DNA from: Ectothiorhodospira mobilis
GTDB lineage: Bacteria; Pseudomonadota; Gammaproteobacteria; Ectothiorhodospirales; Ectothiorhodospiraceae
Length of the DNA: 64,000 nt
Direction: 5' to 3'
Assembly: GCF_900114895.1 (NCBI RefSeq)
Contig: NZ_FOUO01000009.1
Span: forward strand, 41,792 to 105,791
The position numbers and the translations under genes were made by a program. Below, in pieces: positions 18,814 through 27,797 of this stretch (position 1 is its first letter; each line of letters starts with the position of its first letter). Under the pieces are notes generated by a model. It made no database searches, was not told where the DNA came from, and saw only the letters and a program-made list of their open reading frames with translations.

Positions 18814-19553
18814 GCCCGGGCCGCATCCATGCGGGCGCGCATCTCGGCCACTGCCGCACCGATGCCGTCGAACAGGGCCCGGGCCACGATGGCGTGGCCG
18901 ATATTGAGCTCATGCAGCTCCGGGATGGCCGCCACCGGCCCCACATTGTCGTAATCCAGGCCGTGACCGGCGTTGACCACCAGGCCCTGGGCCCGGCCAT
19001 AACGGGCGGCGTCCCGGATCTTCTCCAGCAGGGCGTGGCGCGTCTTTGCATCGGTGGCGTTGGCGTAGGCCCCGGTATGCAGCTCCACCACCGGCGCCCC
19101 GATGCGCCGGGCGGCGTCCAGATGGGCGTGCTCCGGTTCCACGAACAGGGACACCTGGATCCCCGCCCGCACCAGTTCCGCGCAGAAGGCCTTGAGATGC
19201 GCCTCCTGACCCAGGACATCCAGGCCGCCCTCGGTGGTCAGTTCCTCGCGCCGCTCCGGCACCAGGCAGCAGGCCTCGGGCCGCACCTCCAGGGCGATGG
19301 CATGCATCTCCGCGGTGGGGGCCATCTCCAGGTTCATGCCGGTGCGCAGCAAAGGGCGCAGGCCATAGACATCGGCATCCTGGATATGGCGCCGATCCTC
19401 CCGCAGGTGCAGGGTGATCATGTCGGCCCCGGCGTCCTCCACCCGGCGTACCGCCTCGCGCAGGTCGGGATAGGGCGTGCCCCGGGCCTGGCGGATGGTG
19501 GCCAGATGGTCGATGTTGACCCCGAGTCGCAGTGGTGTCGATGCGGCATTCAT
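18804..19553 (-). CDS. pdxJ: Pyridoxine 5'-phosphate synthase
   Basis: Condenses 1-deoxyxylulose 5-phosphate with 3-amino-2-oxopropyl phosphate to form pyridoxine 5'-phosphate, the last step of DXP-dependent vitamin B6 synthesis. The start at 19553 gives [20 protein letters not shown], the conserved N-terminus. The frame is open much further upstream, but that part is recO in another frame. The 249-residue TIM-barrel protein has [15 protein letters not shown] and [12 protein letters not shown]. It overlaps recO by 4 nt and acpS by 10 nt. Confidence 0.96.
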   Translation of the reverse strand: MNAASTPLRLGVNIDHLATIRQARGTPYPDLREAVRRVEDAGADMITLHLREDRRHIQDADVYGLRPLLRTGMNLEMAPTAEMHAIALEVRPEACCLVPERREELTTEGGLDVLGQEAHLKAFCAELVRAGIQVSLFVEPEHAHLDAARRIGAPVVELHTGAYANATDAKTRHALLEKIRDAARYGRAQGLVVNAGHGLDYDNVGPVAAIPELHELNIGHAIVARALFDGIGAAVAEMRARMDAARACG

Positions 19554-20251
19554 GATGTTCGGTCCAATCGCCCGCGGGCGATGAGTTGGCGTGAGACGAT
19601 GGGTTTTCCTTCCAGGTGGTATTCCAGCAGGCGGCGCAACAGGCGCTGCGCCTCCCGCCGCTGCCCGCGTCCCTCCAGGCGGTCCTGCAGCAGGGCGGCG
19701 AGGCTGTCGCCGCCGATGGCATAGGGGGATTCCTCGCCGGGGGCCGCCGGCCGCGGCAGGCCCTGGGGGGGCACCACGTAGGTGACCTGGGCCTCCAGGG
19801 CCGCCGGGTCGATGAAATCCAGCCCCTCCCCCAGCAGCCGCAGCAGGGCCAGCTCGTAGCGGCGCAGACCGGGCTCCGGGGGCATTGCGGGATCGGCCAG
19901 GCCGGCGAGGACCGCCTCGTAGGCGGCATAGAAACCGGGATCGGGCAGCTGCCGGGGCAGGAGCTTGATCGCCAGCTCGTTCACATAGAGTCCGCACACC
20001 GCCCGCGCCCCCGTCAGGCGCAGCACCGCGGCCTCGTCGCAGCGGTTCAGGGTATGCACCTCGCCCCGGCCGGACCAGGCCAGGTCCAGGCGCACGAAGG
20101 GACGGGCGGTGCTGCGGCCGCGGCCCCGCCCTCCCCGCAGCACCGCCGCGATGCGTCCCTCCCCCGGGGTGAGCAACTCCAGCAATTGGCTGCTCTCCCG
20201 GTAAGGGCGGGCGTGGAGTACATAGCCGGGGCTGCCCTGAATCCGGTTCAC
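19550..20251 (-). CDS. recO: DNA repair protein RecO
   Basis: Mediator that loads RecA onto SSB-coated single-stranded DNA with RecR. The 233-residue product has the family layout: an N-terminal OB fold ([20 protein letters not shown]), then a helical domain with [14 protein letters not shown] and the [18 protein letters not shown] motif. It overlaps both era upstream and pdxJ downstream by 4 nt, in the conserved rnc-era-recO-pdxJ-acpS order. Confidence 0.93.
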   Translation of the reverse strand: MNRIQGSPGYVLHARPYRESSQLLELLTPGEGRIAAVLRGGRGRGRSTARPFVRLDLAWSGRGEVHTLNRCDEAAVLRLTGARAVCGLYVNELAIKLLPRQLPDPGFYAAYEAVLAGLADPAMPPEPGLRRYELALLRLLGEGLDFIDPAALEAQVTYVVPPQGLPRPAAPGEESPYAIGGDSLAALLQDRLEGRGQRREAQRLLRRLLEYHLEGKPIVSRQLIARGRLDRTS

Positions 20252-21186
20252 GGGTCCACGTCGATCCCCATGCGGCGGATACCCTCCAGGTCCCCCTGCC
20301 AGGACTCACGCACCTTCGTCCAGAGCCTGAGCATCACCCGGCGCTCCAGCAGGGCCTCCAGCTCGTGGCGCGCGCCCATGCCCACGGCCTTGATCATGCG
20401 CCCGCCCTTGCCCACCACGATGGCCTTCTGGTTCTCCCGCTCCACCCAGATGACGGCGTCGATGTGCACTACATCCCCCTTCTCCTCCCAGCGCTCCACG
20501 TCCACGGAGGTGGCATAGGGCACCTCCTGGCCCAGGCGCTCCAGGAGCTGTTCACGGATCACCTCGGCGACGCGGAAGCGCTGCGGCCGGTCGGTGATCT
20601 CATCCTCCGGGAACAGATGGGGCCCCGGCGGCAGCCGGGCCATGAGGGCCTCCACCAGCGGCTCCACGTTCATCCCCTTGAGGGCGGACAGGGGGACCAC
20701 CTCGCTAAACTCCAGGCGCCGGCGCAGACGGTCGATGAAGGGCAGCAGGCGGCCCTTGTCCTTGAGCCGGTCCACCTTGTTCACCACCAGCACCAGGGGA
20801 CGGCCGCAGTCCTCCAGGAGCTGCGCCATGGCCTCGTCCGCCGCCAGCCAGCGGTCCGCCTCCACCACGAAGATCACCGCATCCACATCGTGCAGCGCCG
20901 CCTCGGCGGTGCGGTTGAGCACCTTTCCCAACAGCTTCGGGGCGTCCGGGTCCATGCCGGGGGTGTCCACCAGCACCAGTTGGTCCGGACCGCGGGTGAT
21001 CAGGCCGCGGATGCGGTGGCGGGTGGTCTGGGCCTTGCGGCTGGCAGCGGCGATCTTCTCCCCCACCAGGTGGTTGAGCAGGGTGGACTTGCCCACATTG
21101 GGGCGGCCGACGATGGCCACATAGCCGCAGCGGGTGCCCCCCTGCGGCTCGGGAGGGGTGCCTGCAGGCTGGTCCTGCATATTCAT
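20248..21186 (-). CDS. era: GTPase Era
   Basis: Essential GTPase that binds 16S rRNA during 30S maturation. The start at 21186 overlaps the rnc stop (ATGA). The 312-residue protein has G1 [13 protein letters not shown]3 DTPGMD, G4 NKVD and a C-terminal KH domain ([23 protein letters not shown] stretch ending in [12 protein letters not shown]). The longer upstream frame is rnc in another register. Confidence 0.96.
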   Translation of the reverse strand: MNMQDQPAGTPPEPQGGTRCGYVAIVGRPNVGKSTLLNHLVGEKIAAASRKAQTTRHRIRGLITRGPDQLVLVDTPGMDPDAPKLLGKVLNRTAEAALHDVDAVIFVVEADRWLAADEAMAQLLEDCGRPLVLVVNKVDRLKDKGRLLPFIDRLRRRLEFSEVVPLSALKGMNVEPLVEALMARLPPGPHLFPEDEITDRPQRFRVAEVIREQLLERLGQEVPYATSVDVERWEEKGDVVHIDAVIWVERENQKAIVVGKGGRMIKAVGMGARHELEALLERRVMLRLWTKVRESWQGDLEGIRRMGIDVDP

Positions 21187-21866
21187 GCCTCCTCCTGATC
21201 TGCGGCCAGGGTCTCCAGGGCCTTCTGGGCGGCGGCCTGCTCCGCCCGGCGCCGGCTGCTGCCCTCGCCCACGCACTCCAGCCCGCGCCGGGGGATGCGG
21301 CAGGCCGAGCGGAAATGCTGATCATGGGGCTTGCCCGTCACCTCCAGGAGCCGGTATTCCGGCGTCTCCAGGCCCCGGCGCTGCAGCCATTCCTGCAGGC
21401 GGGTCTTGGGGTCCTTGAGGGATTCCGCGCTGGGCAGGTCCTGGAGGCGGCGGGCGTAGAGGTCCAGCACGAACCTTTGGGCCACCTCGAATCCCTCCTG
21501 GAGGTACACGGCGCCGATCACCGCCTCCAGGGCGTCCGCCAGGATGGAGTCGCGGCGGTGACCGCCGCTCTTGCGCTCCCCCTCCCCCAGGCTGAGGGCG
21601 GCCCCCATGTCCATCCCCCGGGCGATGGCCGCCAGACTGTCCTTGTTCACCAGGGCGGCCCGCAGACGGCTGAGTTCCCCCTCGGGGGCCTCGGGCCGCA
21701 TCTCGTAGAGCCGCGCGGCGATGACGAAGTTGAGCACGCCGTCGCCCAGAAATTCCAGGCGCTCGTTGTGCCGCGGCGCCGCGCTGCGATGGGTCAGGGC
21801 CTGGCGCAGCTCGGTGGAATCCCGCACCGGGGCGGGGAGCAGATCAAACAACCGTCCTGCACTCAT
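21183..21866 (-). CDS. rnc: Ribonuclease III
   Basis: Double-strand-specific endoribonuclease that processes rRNA precursors and mRNAs. The 227-residue protein carries the catalytic signature NERLEFLGDGVLNFVIA with its acidic residues, the second acidic motif DALEAVIGAVYLQEGF, and a C-terminal dsRNA-binding domain (DPKTRLQEWLQRRGLETPEY through EQAAAQKALETL). It overlaps the upstream DUF4845 gene and the downstream era gene by 4 nt each. Confidence 0.96.
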   Translation of the reverse strand: MSAGRLFDLLPAPVRDSTELRQALTHRSAAPRHNERLEFLGDGVLNFVIAARLYEMRPEAPEGELSRLRAALVNKDSLAAIARGMDMGAALSLGEGERKSGGHRRDSILADALEAVIGAVYLQEGFEVAQRFVLDLYARRLQDLPSAESLKDPKTRLQEWLQRRGLETPEYRLLEVTGKPHDQHFRSACRIPRRGLECVGEGSSRRRAEQAAAQKALETLAADQEEA

Positions 21867-22225
21867 TGGGCAAGGTGATAGCTGCGGTCCACCACCACCA
21901 CGGCATCCAGATTGCCCAACAGGTGGGTGCGCGTCTCGTACTGCAGGCGCAGGGTCTGGACACCCTCCTTCTCCTCCAGGGAGATGACCTCCGGCTCCAG
22001 CGAATCCACGGAGTTCACCTGGAAGCCCTTGGCCAGCTCGCTGCGCAACTGGCGGATGTTCTTGTCCCGGGCTCCGGGGCGTTCCACCAGGTCCTCGACG
22101 ATGGAGACCACCGTCCAGTTCTCGGCATAGATGGGGATGAGCCGGAAGGCCACCGTCCCCACCAGGACGAGGACCGCGATGAGGAGAAACCATTGCGTGA
22201 TGCCGCCGCCGCTCTGTCTGTGCAT
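21863..22225 (-). CDS. DUF4845 single-pass membrane protein
   Basis: A 120-residue protein of the DUF4845 family, regularly found between lepB and rnc in gammaproteobacteria; its function is unknown. One transmembrane segment covers about residues 8-28 (ITQWFLLIAVLVLVGTVAF), followed by a periplasmic domain with the typical RLIPIYAENWTVVSIVEDL opening. The ATG at 22225 is chosen over a GTG three codons upstream because AGAGG is 8 nt before it. It is coupled to rnc by a 4-nt overlap. Confidence 0.85.
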   Translation of the reverse strand: MHRQSGGGITQWFLLIAVLVLVGTVAFRLIPIYAENWTVVSIVEDLVERPGARDKNIRQLRSELAKGFQVNSVDSLEPEVISLEEKEGVQTLRLQYETRTHLLGNLDAVVVVDRSYHLAQ

Positions 22226-22282
22226 GACCGTCACCTCTTCAGGAAGGTTGCCACTGAATGCCGGAATCGATCCCGCCGCGCC

Positions 22283-23077
22283 TCATCGGATGCGATCCCC
22301 CAACCGCTCCAGGCGCACCTTATTCGCCACTGGATCCCAGTTCATCCAGATGAGCATGGCCCGGCCCACCAGGTTCTCTTCGGGGACGAATCCCCAGAAC
22401 CGGCTGTCGTTGCTGTTGTCCCGGTTGTCTCCCAGGACGAAATACATCCCCTCGGGGACCTCCACCTCACCCTGGGGCGAGGGACGCTCGGGCCATTCCA
22501 GGATGCGATGATGCACCTCCCCGAGACGTTCCTCCAGCAACCGGGCCCCGGTCATGGCCGCTCCGGCACCATCGCCCTCGTAACGCCCCAGGATCTCCAC
22601 GGGCACCTGCTTACCGTTGATGTACAGGCGCTTGTCGCGGAAGGCCACCCGATCCCCGGGGAGCCCCACGATGCGCTTGATGTAGTCCTCGCTGGGCCGG
22701 CGGGGGAAGCGGAACACCGCCACGTCGCCGCGTTCGGGCTGACCCGTGTCCAGGATCCGGGTGTGCACCACGGGCAGGCGCAGGCCGTAGGCGAACTTGT
22801 TCACCAGGATGAAATCCCCCACCAGAAGGGTGGGCATCATGGACCCGGAGGGGATGCGGAACGGTTCGGCCACGAAGCTGCGCAGCAGCAGCACCACCAG
22901 CAGCACCGGGAAGAAGGAGCGGGCATATTCCACGTACCAGGGCTCCTTCTTCCGCCCCGGTTCATCCACCCCATCCGCCCCCTGGGAGGGGGACCGCAGG
23001 CGGTGCCAAAGGGCATATGCCAGCCAGATGAGGCCGGTGACCGCCGTCCCCAGGACCAGTGCCAGTTCCAGATCCAA
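22283..23077 (-). CDS. lepB: Signal peptidase I (TTG start)
   Basis: Membrane serine peptidase that cleaves Sec and Tat signal peptides. The proposed TTG start gives (M)DLELALVLGTAVTG, beginning with a membrane segment and preceded by GGAGAAGGGGAAG. The in-frame sequence further upstream is lepA read in another register. The product is 264 residues. A second hydrophobic segment (FFPVLLVVLLLRSFV) precedes the catalytic Ser in RIPSGSMMPTLLVGD; the catalytic Lys is in DYIKRIVGLPGD, and box E is GDNRDNSNDSRFWG. It follows lepA by 35 nt. Confidence 0.93.
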   Translation of the reverse strand: MDLELALVLGTAVTGLIWLAYALWHRLRSPSQGADGVDEPGRKKEPWYVEYARSFFPVLLVVLLLRSFVAEPFRIPSGSMMPTLLVGDFILVNKFAYGLRLPVVHTRILDTGQPERGDVAVFRFPRRPSEDYIKRIVGLPGDRVAFRDKRLYINGKQVPVEILGRYEGDGAGAAMTGARLLEERLGEVHHRILEWPERPSPQGEVEVPEGMYFVLGDNRDNSNDSRFWGFVPEENLVGRAMLIWMNWDPVANKVRLERLGDRIR

Positions 23078-23112
23078 TGTCTTCCCCTTCTCCAGACCGC
23101 CCGGGGCGGTGC

Positions 23113-24936
23113 TCAGTTCTTGTGATCCACCTGCAGCACCGCCAGGAAGGCCTCCTGGGGTACCTCCACGCGGCCGATGTTCTTCATGCGCTTCTTGCCG
23201 GCCTTCTGCTTCTCCAGCAGCTTGCGCTTGCGCGTGGCGTCGCCGCCGTAGCACTTGGCGGTGACGTTCTTGCGCAGGGCCTTGACCGTGGAGCGGGCGA
23301 TGATCTTGGAACCGATGGCCGCCTGGATGGCCACCTCGAACATCTGCCGCGGAATCAGTTCCGCCATGCGCTCGATCAGATCCCGCCCCCGAGCCTGGGA
23401 CTGGTCGCGGTGCACGATGATGGACAGGGCATCCACCCGGTCGCCGTTGATGAGGATGTCCACCTTCACCAGGGGCGAGGCCTCGAAGCGCTTGAATTCG
23501 TAATCGAAGGAGGCGTAGCCGCGGCTCACCGACTTGAGGCGGTCGAAGAAGTCCATCACCACCTCGGACATGGGCATGTCATACCCCAGGGCGATCTGCT
23601 GACCCACATAGTGCATCTTGGTCTGCACGCCACGCTTTTCCGTGCACAGACCGATCACCGCCCCCACGTACTCCTGGGGCACGAGGATGCTGGCACTGAT
23701 GATGGGTTCGCGGATCTCCGCCACCTGGTTCACCGGCGGCAGCTGCGACGGGTTGTGGATGGAGATCACCTCGCCGTCGGTGGTCTCCACCTCGTAGATG
23801 ACCGTGGGCGCCGTGGTGATCAGATCCAGGCCGTATTCCCGTTCCAGGCGTTCCTGGATGATCTCCATGTGGAGCATGCCGAGGAAGCCGCAGCGGAAAC
23901 CGAAGCCCAGGGCCTGGGAGGTCTCCGGTTCGTACTGCAGGGAGGCATCGTTGAGCCGCAACTTGTCCAGGGCGTCGCGCAGGTCGTTGAAATCGTCGGC
24001 GCTCACCGGGAAGATGCCGGCAAAGACCCGGGGCTGCACCTCCTTGAACCCGGGGATGGGGGCATCGGCCGGGTGATCGGCGCTGGTGATGGTGTCCCCC
24101 ACCTTGGCCCCGCTGATGTCCTTGATGGTGGCCACCACGAACCCCACCTGCCCCGTGGACAGCTCCTCGCAGGGGGTGGGCTTGGGGGTGAAGATGCCCA
24201 CCTTGTCCACCAGGTGGGTGCGGCCGGTGGCCATGGCAACGATCTTCTGCTTGGGGCGCAGGCAGCCCTGCTTCACCCGCACCAGGGCCACCACCCCCAG
24301 GTAATTGTCGAACCAGGAGTCGATGATCAGCGCCTTCAGGGGTCCGTCGGGATCCCCCTCCGGGGGCGGGATGCGCTGCACCAGGGCCTCCAGCAGCTCC
24401 GGCACCCCCTCGCCGGTCTTGGCGCTCACCCGCAGGGCGTCATGGGCCTCGATGCCAATGATCTCCTCGATCTCCTGGCAGACCCGGTCGGGATCGGCGG
24501 CGGGCAGGTCGATCTTGTTCAGCACCGGCACCACCTCCAGGCCCTGGTCGATGGCGGTGTAGCAGTTGGCCACGCTCTGCGCCTCCACCCCCTGGGAGGC
24601 GTCCACCACCAGAAGGGCCCCCTCGCAGGCATAGAGGGAGCGGGAGACCTCGTAGGAGAAGTCCACGTGCCCGGGGGTGTCGATGAAATTGAGCTGATAG
24701 ACCTGGCCGTCCGGCGCGGTGTAGGGGAGCGAGACGCTCTGGGCCTTGATGGTGATGCCCCGCTCCCGCTCCAGATCCATGGAATCCAGAACCTGCTCCG
24801 CCATCTCCCGGTCCGTGAGGCCGCCGCACACCTGGATGAAGCGATCCGCCAGGGTGGACTTGCCGTGGTCGATATGGGCGATGATCGAGAAGTTCCGGAT
24901 GTGTTTCTGCTTGACGTCGGTCAGATCACTGCTCAT
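23113..24936 (-). CDS. lepA: Elongation factor 4 (back-translocase)
   Basis: Ribosome-associated GTPase that can back-translocate stalled ribosomes. The start at 24936 gives [20 protein letters not shown]; an ATG 17 codons upstream adds no conserved sequence and would lie inside a strong hairpin. The 607-residue protein has G1 [10 protein letters not shown]2-G3 with [13 protein letters not shown]4 NKIDLP, and the LepA-specific C-terminal domain ending in [13 protein letters not shown]. It is co-directional with lepB. Confidence 0.96.
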   Translation of the reverse strand: MSSDLTDVKQKHIRNFSIIAHIDHGKSTLADRFIQVCGGLTDREMAEQVLDSMDLERERGITIKAQSVSLPYTAPDGQVYQLNFIDTPGHVDFSYEVSRSLYACEGALLVVDASQGVEAQSVANCYTAIDQGLEVVPVLNKIDLPAADPDRVCQEIEEIIGIEAHDALRVSAKTGEGVPELLEALVQRIPPPEGDPDGPLKALIIDSWFDNYLGVVALVRVKQGCLRPKQKIVAMATGRTHLVDKVGIFTPKPTPCEELSTGQVGFVVATIKDISGAKVGDTITSADHPADAPIPGFKEVQPRVFAGIFPVSADDFNDLRDALDKLRLNDASLQYEPETSQALGFGFRCGFLGMLHMEIIQERLEREYGLDLITTAPTVIYEVETTDGEVISIHNPSQLPPVNQVAEIREPIISASILVPQEYVGAVIGLCTEKRGVQTKMHYVGQQIALGYDMPMSEVVMDFFDRLKSVSRGYASFDYEFKRFEASPLVKVDILINGDRVDALSIIVHRDQSQARGRDLIERMAELIPRQMFEVAIQAAIGSKIIARSTVKALRKNVTAKCYGGDATRKRKLLEKQKAGKKRMKNIGRVEVPQEAFLAVLQVDHKN

Positions 24937-24955
24937 GAAAGCGGCTCGCAATGAC

Positions 24956-25000
24956 GCACCCCCGCCGCGGCCCGAATCGGACGGCACGCGGCGGGGGTGC
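24956..25000. promoter_or_regulatory. 14-bp perfect hairpin in the lepA leader
   Basis: A perfect 14-bp inverted repeat (24956-24969 with 24987-25000, 17-nt loop) ends 20 nt upstream of the lepA start codon. On the lepA mRNA it would form a very stable structure just ahead of the ribosome binding region; read the other way it could terminate convergent transcription, but no T-run follows. Its role is inferred from position. Confidence 0.55.
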
Positions 25001-25125
25001 GCGGTGGGTTGCGGGCATTGTACAGGGCCGGCGCAGGCAGGAACAGCGGCCCTCCGGGGCCAGGGGCCCAGGGGCCGGGTGCGTCCTTCGGGGCGGTGGC
25101 CTCCAGGGGCTCGCCGCGCAATGGC

Positions 25126-26652
25126 TCAAAGGAGATCCAAACGCCCCAACAGATGACGGGCGTGGTCCAGGGTGGCCTCCCGCTCCGACGCATCCATGCG
25201 GCGCCAGGCGCGGTAGGGCATGGCCATGCGCGGGTGGGCAGCAAACTCCGCCTCGTGACGGAGCATGAAATCCCAGTAGAGGGCATTGAACGGGCAGGCA
25301 TCGGCACCATGGCGGCGGCCGGGGTCGTACCGGCAGCCCTTGCAGTAGTCGGATTGGCGTTTGATGTAGCCGGCCGAGGCCGCATAGGGCTTGCTCGCCA
25401 CCACCCCACCGTCGGCGTACTGGCTCATGCCGCGGGTATTGGGCAGCTCCACCCATTGGAAGGCATCGATGTAGATCCCCAGATACCAGGCATCCACCGC
25501 GTCGGGATCACATCCCGCCAGCAGGGCGAAATTTCCGATGACCATCAAGCGCTGGATGTGGTGGGCATAGGCCCTGCGCAGGGACTGGCCGATGGCGTGG
25601 CGCAGACAGGCCATGTGGGTCTCGCCGGTCCAGTACCAGCGGGGCAAGGGCCGGCGGGCCTGCAGGGCATTGGTCTCGGCATACCCGGGCATACGCCCCC
25701 AATAGACCCCGCGCACGTATTCGCGCCAGCCGAGGATCTGGCGCACGAACCCCTCGCAGGCGGCGATATCCACCGCACCCGTCTCAAAGGCCCCCAGCGC
25801 CGCATCCATGACCTCCCGGGGATGCAGCATCTTCGTGTTCAGGGCAAACGACAGGGCCGAATGGAACAGCAACGGCTCCCGGTGGCTCATCGCATCCTGA
25901 AAACGCCCAAAATACGGCAAGGCCCGGGTCACGAACGCCTCAAGCCCTGCGCGGGCCTGGGATCGGCTCAACGGCCAGGCCAGCGCGCCAGCACCGGGCT
26001 CCCCCAGGGTGCGCACCCCGGCGGCGACCACCTCCCCCCACAGCGCCGAGACATCCGTGGGCGCCCAGGGCCAGTCCGGGGCGGGCGGGTCTCCCGGCCA
26101 GCGGGCGCGGTTATCGGTATCGAAGTTCCAGCGCCCACCCACCGGTTTGGAGTGCTCGTCCAATAACAGGCCATGGCGGCGGCGCATGTCCCGATAGAAA
26201 TATTCCAGACGCGGCACCCGTTCATTGAAAACCCGGGCCAATTCATCCCGGCCGACCAGGAAATGGGCCGAATCCACCACCGTGGTCGGCAGGCCGATGC
26301 GGGCAGCGGCCTCGTCCAGCACCCTTTCCACACGCCACTCATCGGCCTCCATGCGCTCGAATCGGGTCGCCTCATAGTGGGCGGCCAACCACTGGAGATT
26401 GGCGGCGAAATCCTGCCGGTTATCCGGATCACCGATGGTCAGATAGTGCACACGGTGACCTGCGTCCCGCAGGGCCCTGGCGAACCGTCGCATGGCCGCG
26501 AAGAGGGCCAGCACCTTTTGTGCATGATGGTGCACGTAATCGGTCTCGCTGCGGATCTCCATCATCACCACCACACAACCGGGATCCGGCTGGCGAAACC
26601 AGGGGTGTGAGGCGTTGAGCTGGTCCCCCAGCACCAGACGCAATGCCGTCAT
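25126..26652 (-). CDS. FeS-type photolyase/cryptochrome (PhrB-like (6-4) photolyase)
   Basis: A 508-residue member of the bacterial photolyase group that carries an iron-sulfur cluster. The N-terminal antenna domain starts [16 protein letters not shown]. The FAD domain includes [28 protein letters not shown] and [12 protein letters not shown]. Four Cys expected to hold the 4Fe-4S cluster are at 349, 437, 440 and 453, nearly matching the positions known for Agrobacterium PhrB (350, 438, 441, 454). This predicts light-driven repair of (6-4) photoproducts using FAD and a lumazine-type antenna. The start overlaps the stop of the DUF2256 gene by 4 nt. Confidence 0.9.
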   Translation of the reverse strand: MTALRLVLGDQLNASHPWFRQPDPGCVVVMMEIRSETDYVHHHAQKVLALFAAMRRFARALRDAGHRVHYLTIGDPDNRQDFAANLQWLAAHYEATRFERMEADEWRVERVLDEAAARIGLPTTVVDSAHFLVGRDELARVFNERVPRLEYFYRDMRRRHGLLLDEHSKPVGGRWNFDTDNRARWPGDPPAPDWPWAPTDVSALWGEVVAAGVRTLGEPGAGALAWPLSRSQARAGLEAFVTRALPYFGRFQDAMSHREPLLFHSALSFALNTKMLHPREVMDAALGAFETGAVDIAACEGFVRQILGWREYVRGVYWGRMPGYAETNALQARRPLPRWYWTGETHMACLRHAIGQSLRRAYAHHIQRLMVIGNFALLAGCDPDAVDAWYLGIYIDAFQWVELPNTRGMSQYADGGVVASKPYAASAGYIKRQSDYCKGCRYDPGRRHGADACPFNALYWDFMLRHEAEFAAHPRMAMPYRAWRRMDASEREATLDHARHLLGRLDLL

Positions 26653-26813
26653 GCCATCCCCCTGCCCTTCCCGCCCGAACCGCGCTGGCGACGACAACGC
26701 TCGGAACAATAACGCACCTCATCCCACACGCGGGCCCACTTGCGCCGCCAGGTGAACGGCCGCCCGCAGACCGGGCAGATCTTGGTGGGCAGGTTGGGTT
26801 TCATGTGGCGCAT
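26649..26813 (-). CDS. DUF2256 zinc-ribbon protein
   Basis: A 54-residue protein with a CPVCGRPF...[10 protein letters not shown] four-cysteine arrangement, the hallmark of DUF2256. The family is commonly found beside cryptochrome/photolyase genes, but its biochemical role is not known. The start is uncertain: [11 protein letters not shown] (26813) or MKPNLPTK (26804); neither has a strong Shine-Dalgarno. Its stop overlaps the photolyase ATG (ATGA), so the two are translated together. A structural or RNA/DNA-binding helper for the photolyase is possible but unproven. Confidence 0.8.
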   Translation of the reverse strand: MRHMKPNLPTKICPVCGRPFTWRRKWARVWDEVRYCSERCRRQRGSGGKGRGMA

Positions 26814-26866
26814 CGGGGGTCCATGCTTGCGAGCGGGTAAACGCGCTAAGCCAATCAGCATCTGCG

Positions 26867-27064
26867 TTATGCCGCGATGCCCTCCACGACAAGATGACTC
26901 ACATCGGTGCGTTCGCTTGCATGTTCGAAGGTGATTGCGCAGACATTGCCCCCGGAATCCACATCAAGAATGGTATTTTCATCCAGGTCTTTGGTCTCCG
27001 CTATATCACGATCACGGAACTCAATATACAGTGTATCTGTATCACTAAAATAGCTGACTTTCAT
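26867..27064 (-). CDS. DUF2283 small protein
   Basis: A 65-residue protein starting [20 protein letters not shown] and containing [24 protein letters not shown], the typical DUF2283 beta-rich fold. Such genes are often next to a DUF4258 partner in toxin-antitoxin-like pairs; no partner is seen here. Codons are clearly richer in A and T than in neighbouring genes, pointing to horizontal acquisition. An EcoRI-type palindrome sits just upstream of its start. Confidence 0.75.
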   Translation of the reverse strand: MKVSYFSDTDTLYIEFRDRDIAETKDLDENTILDVDSGGNVCAITFEHASERTDVSHLVVEGIAA

Positions 27065-27079
27065 TATTTGAATCCTCTA

Positions 27080-27095
27080 CCCCTGAATTCAGGGG
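27080..27095. repeat. 16-bp perfect palindrome
   Basis: CCCCTGAATTCAGGGG is a perfect palindrome 16 nt upstream of the DUF2283 start. It could be an operator or the end of a lost mobile element. Confidence 0.45.
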
Positions 27096-27166
27096 GCAAG
27101 TATCCGATTGCGCTTCAAGGCATCCATCAGGGGACGCCAGAGGGGTGCACCTCGGTGGACGCTCCT

Positions 27167-27197
27167 ACCGCACCTTGTGCGGTGGGGTTTTCATTTT
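27167..27197 (+). terminator. Terminator-like hairpin with T-rich tail
   Basis: A perfect 7-bp stem (27167-27173 with 27177-27183, 3-nt loop) is followed by GGGGTTTTCATTTT on the plus strand. No plus-strand gene lies immediately upstream, so it may be the remnant of a deleted mobile element or insulate the small gene that starts at 27229. Confidence 0.5.
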
Positions 27198-27228
27198 GCT
27201 ATCTTATGGATACACAAAGGAGGTGCTC

Positions 27229-27357
27229 ATGAGCGACATGAGCTGGGCCATCATCGCCGGCACGCTGTTCGCGTTGGTCCTGATCTTTCTCATGAAGAAG
27301 GTCGGGGGTTGGGCGGATAGGAAATACCATGAAATGAAGCTAAAGCGAAGACACTGA
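27229..27357 (+). CDS. Small membrane protein of unknown function (42 aa)
   Basis: No family is recognised. The frame starts MSDMSWAIIAGTLFALVLIF and continues LMKKVGGWADRKYHEM; it ends with a basic tail (KLKRRH). One transmembrane helix covers about residues 5-22. The Shine-Dalgarno AAAGGAGGTG, 3 nt before the ATG, is among the strongest in the window and supports a real gene. It stands alone on the plus strand in an AT-richer patch with several hairpins. Confidence 0.65.
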   Translation: MSDMSWAIIAGTLFALVLIFLMKKVGGWADRKYHEMKLKRRH

Positions 27358-27548
27358 AGGCCCACGAAGCGAAATTATCCGGTTGCCCCCTCAAAAGCTG
27401 ACCGGTCTTCCGTAAGCGTACCCGTTCACAGGGGATCCACCCCTCCCCTCTGAGATAAGACGATTCAGCGGTACCTTCTCGGCTTTGTTTAGCCTCACGT
27501 CAGGCTAGCTGCCAGGAGACCCATCCGGCCCCGCCATGCCCATGGGAG
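27358..27548. other. Intergenic stretch, no gene seen
   Basis: Between the 42-aa membrane protein and the glutaredoxin-like gene no frame looks coding. The stretch is AT-richer than its surroundings and contains a small inverted repeat (TAGCCT...AGGCTA near 27490-27507). Nothing further can be assigned. Confidence 0.4.
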
Positions 27549-27797
27549 TCATGGGTTCAGGACATCTTCCAGGGCCTCGGCATCCAGGTGGTGACAGCAC
27601 ACCACTTCATCCTCCACCGCTACCACCGGGATCTTGAGGCCGAAGCGTTGCACCAGGGTGGGGTCGTCGTCGATGTCCACGACCCGCAATGTAAACCCCA
27701 GGCGCCCCCGCAGGGGGCGCAGCTCGTCCAGGAGGCGGTCGCACAGGTGGCAGCCCTCGCGGTGATACACCGTCACCACGAGGGGGGCACCACTCAC
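27549..27797 (-). CDS. Glutaredoxin-family thioredoxin-like protein
   Basis: An 82-residue thioredoxin-fold protein with the active-site motif HREGCHLCDRL (CxxC at about residues 16-19) and the cis-Pro region KIPVVAVEDE. It matches the glutaredoxin-like family PF05768. It overlaps the 3' end of mucD by 4 nt (ATGA), so it is probably translated as the last gene of the sigma-E operon and may act in thiol redox control under envelope stress. Redox partners cannot be named from sequence. Confidence 0.85.
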   Translation of the reverse strand: MSGAPLVVTVYHREGCHLCDRLLDELRPLRGRLGFTLRVVDIDDDPTLVQRFGLKIPVVAVEDEVVCCHHLDAEALEDVLNP

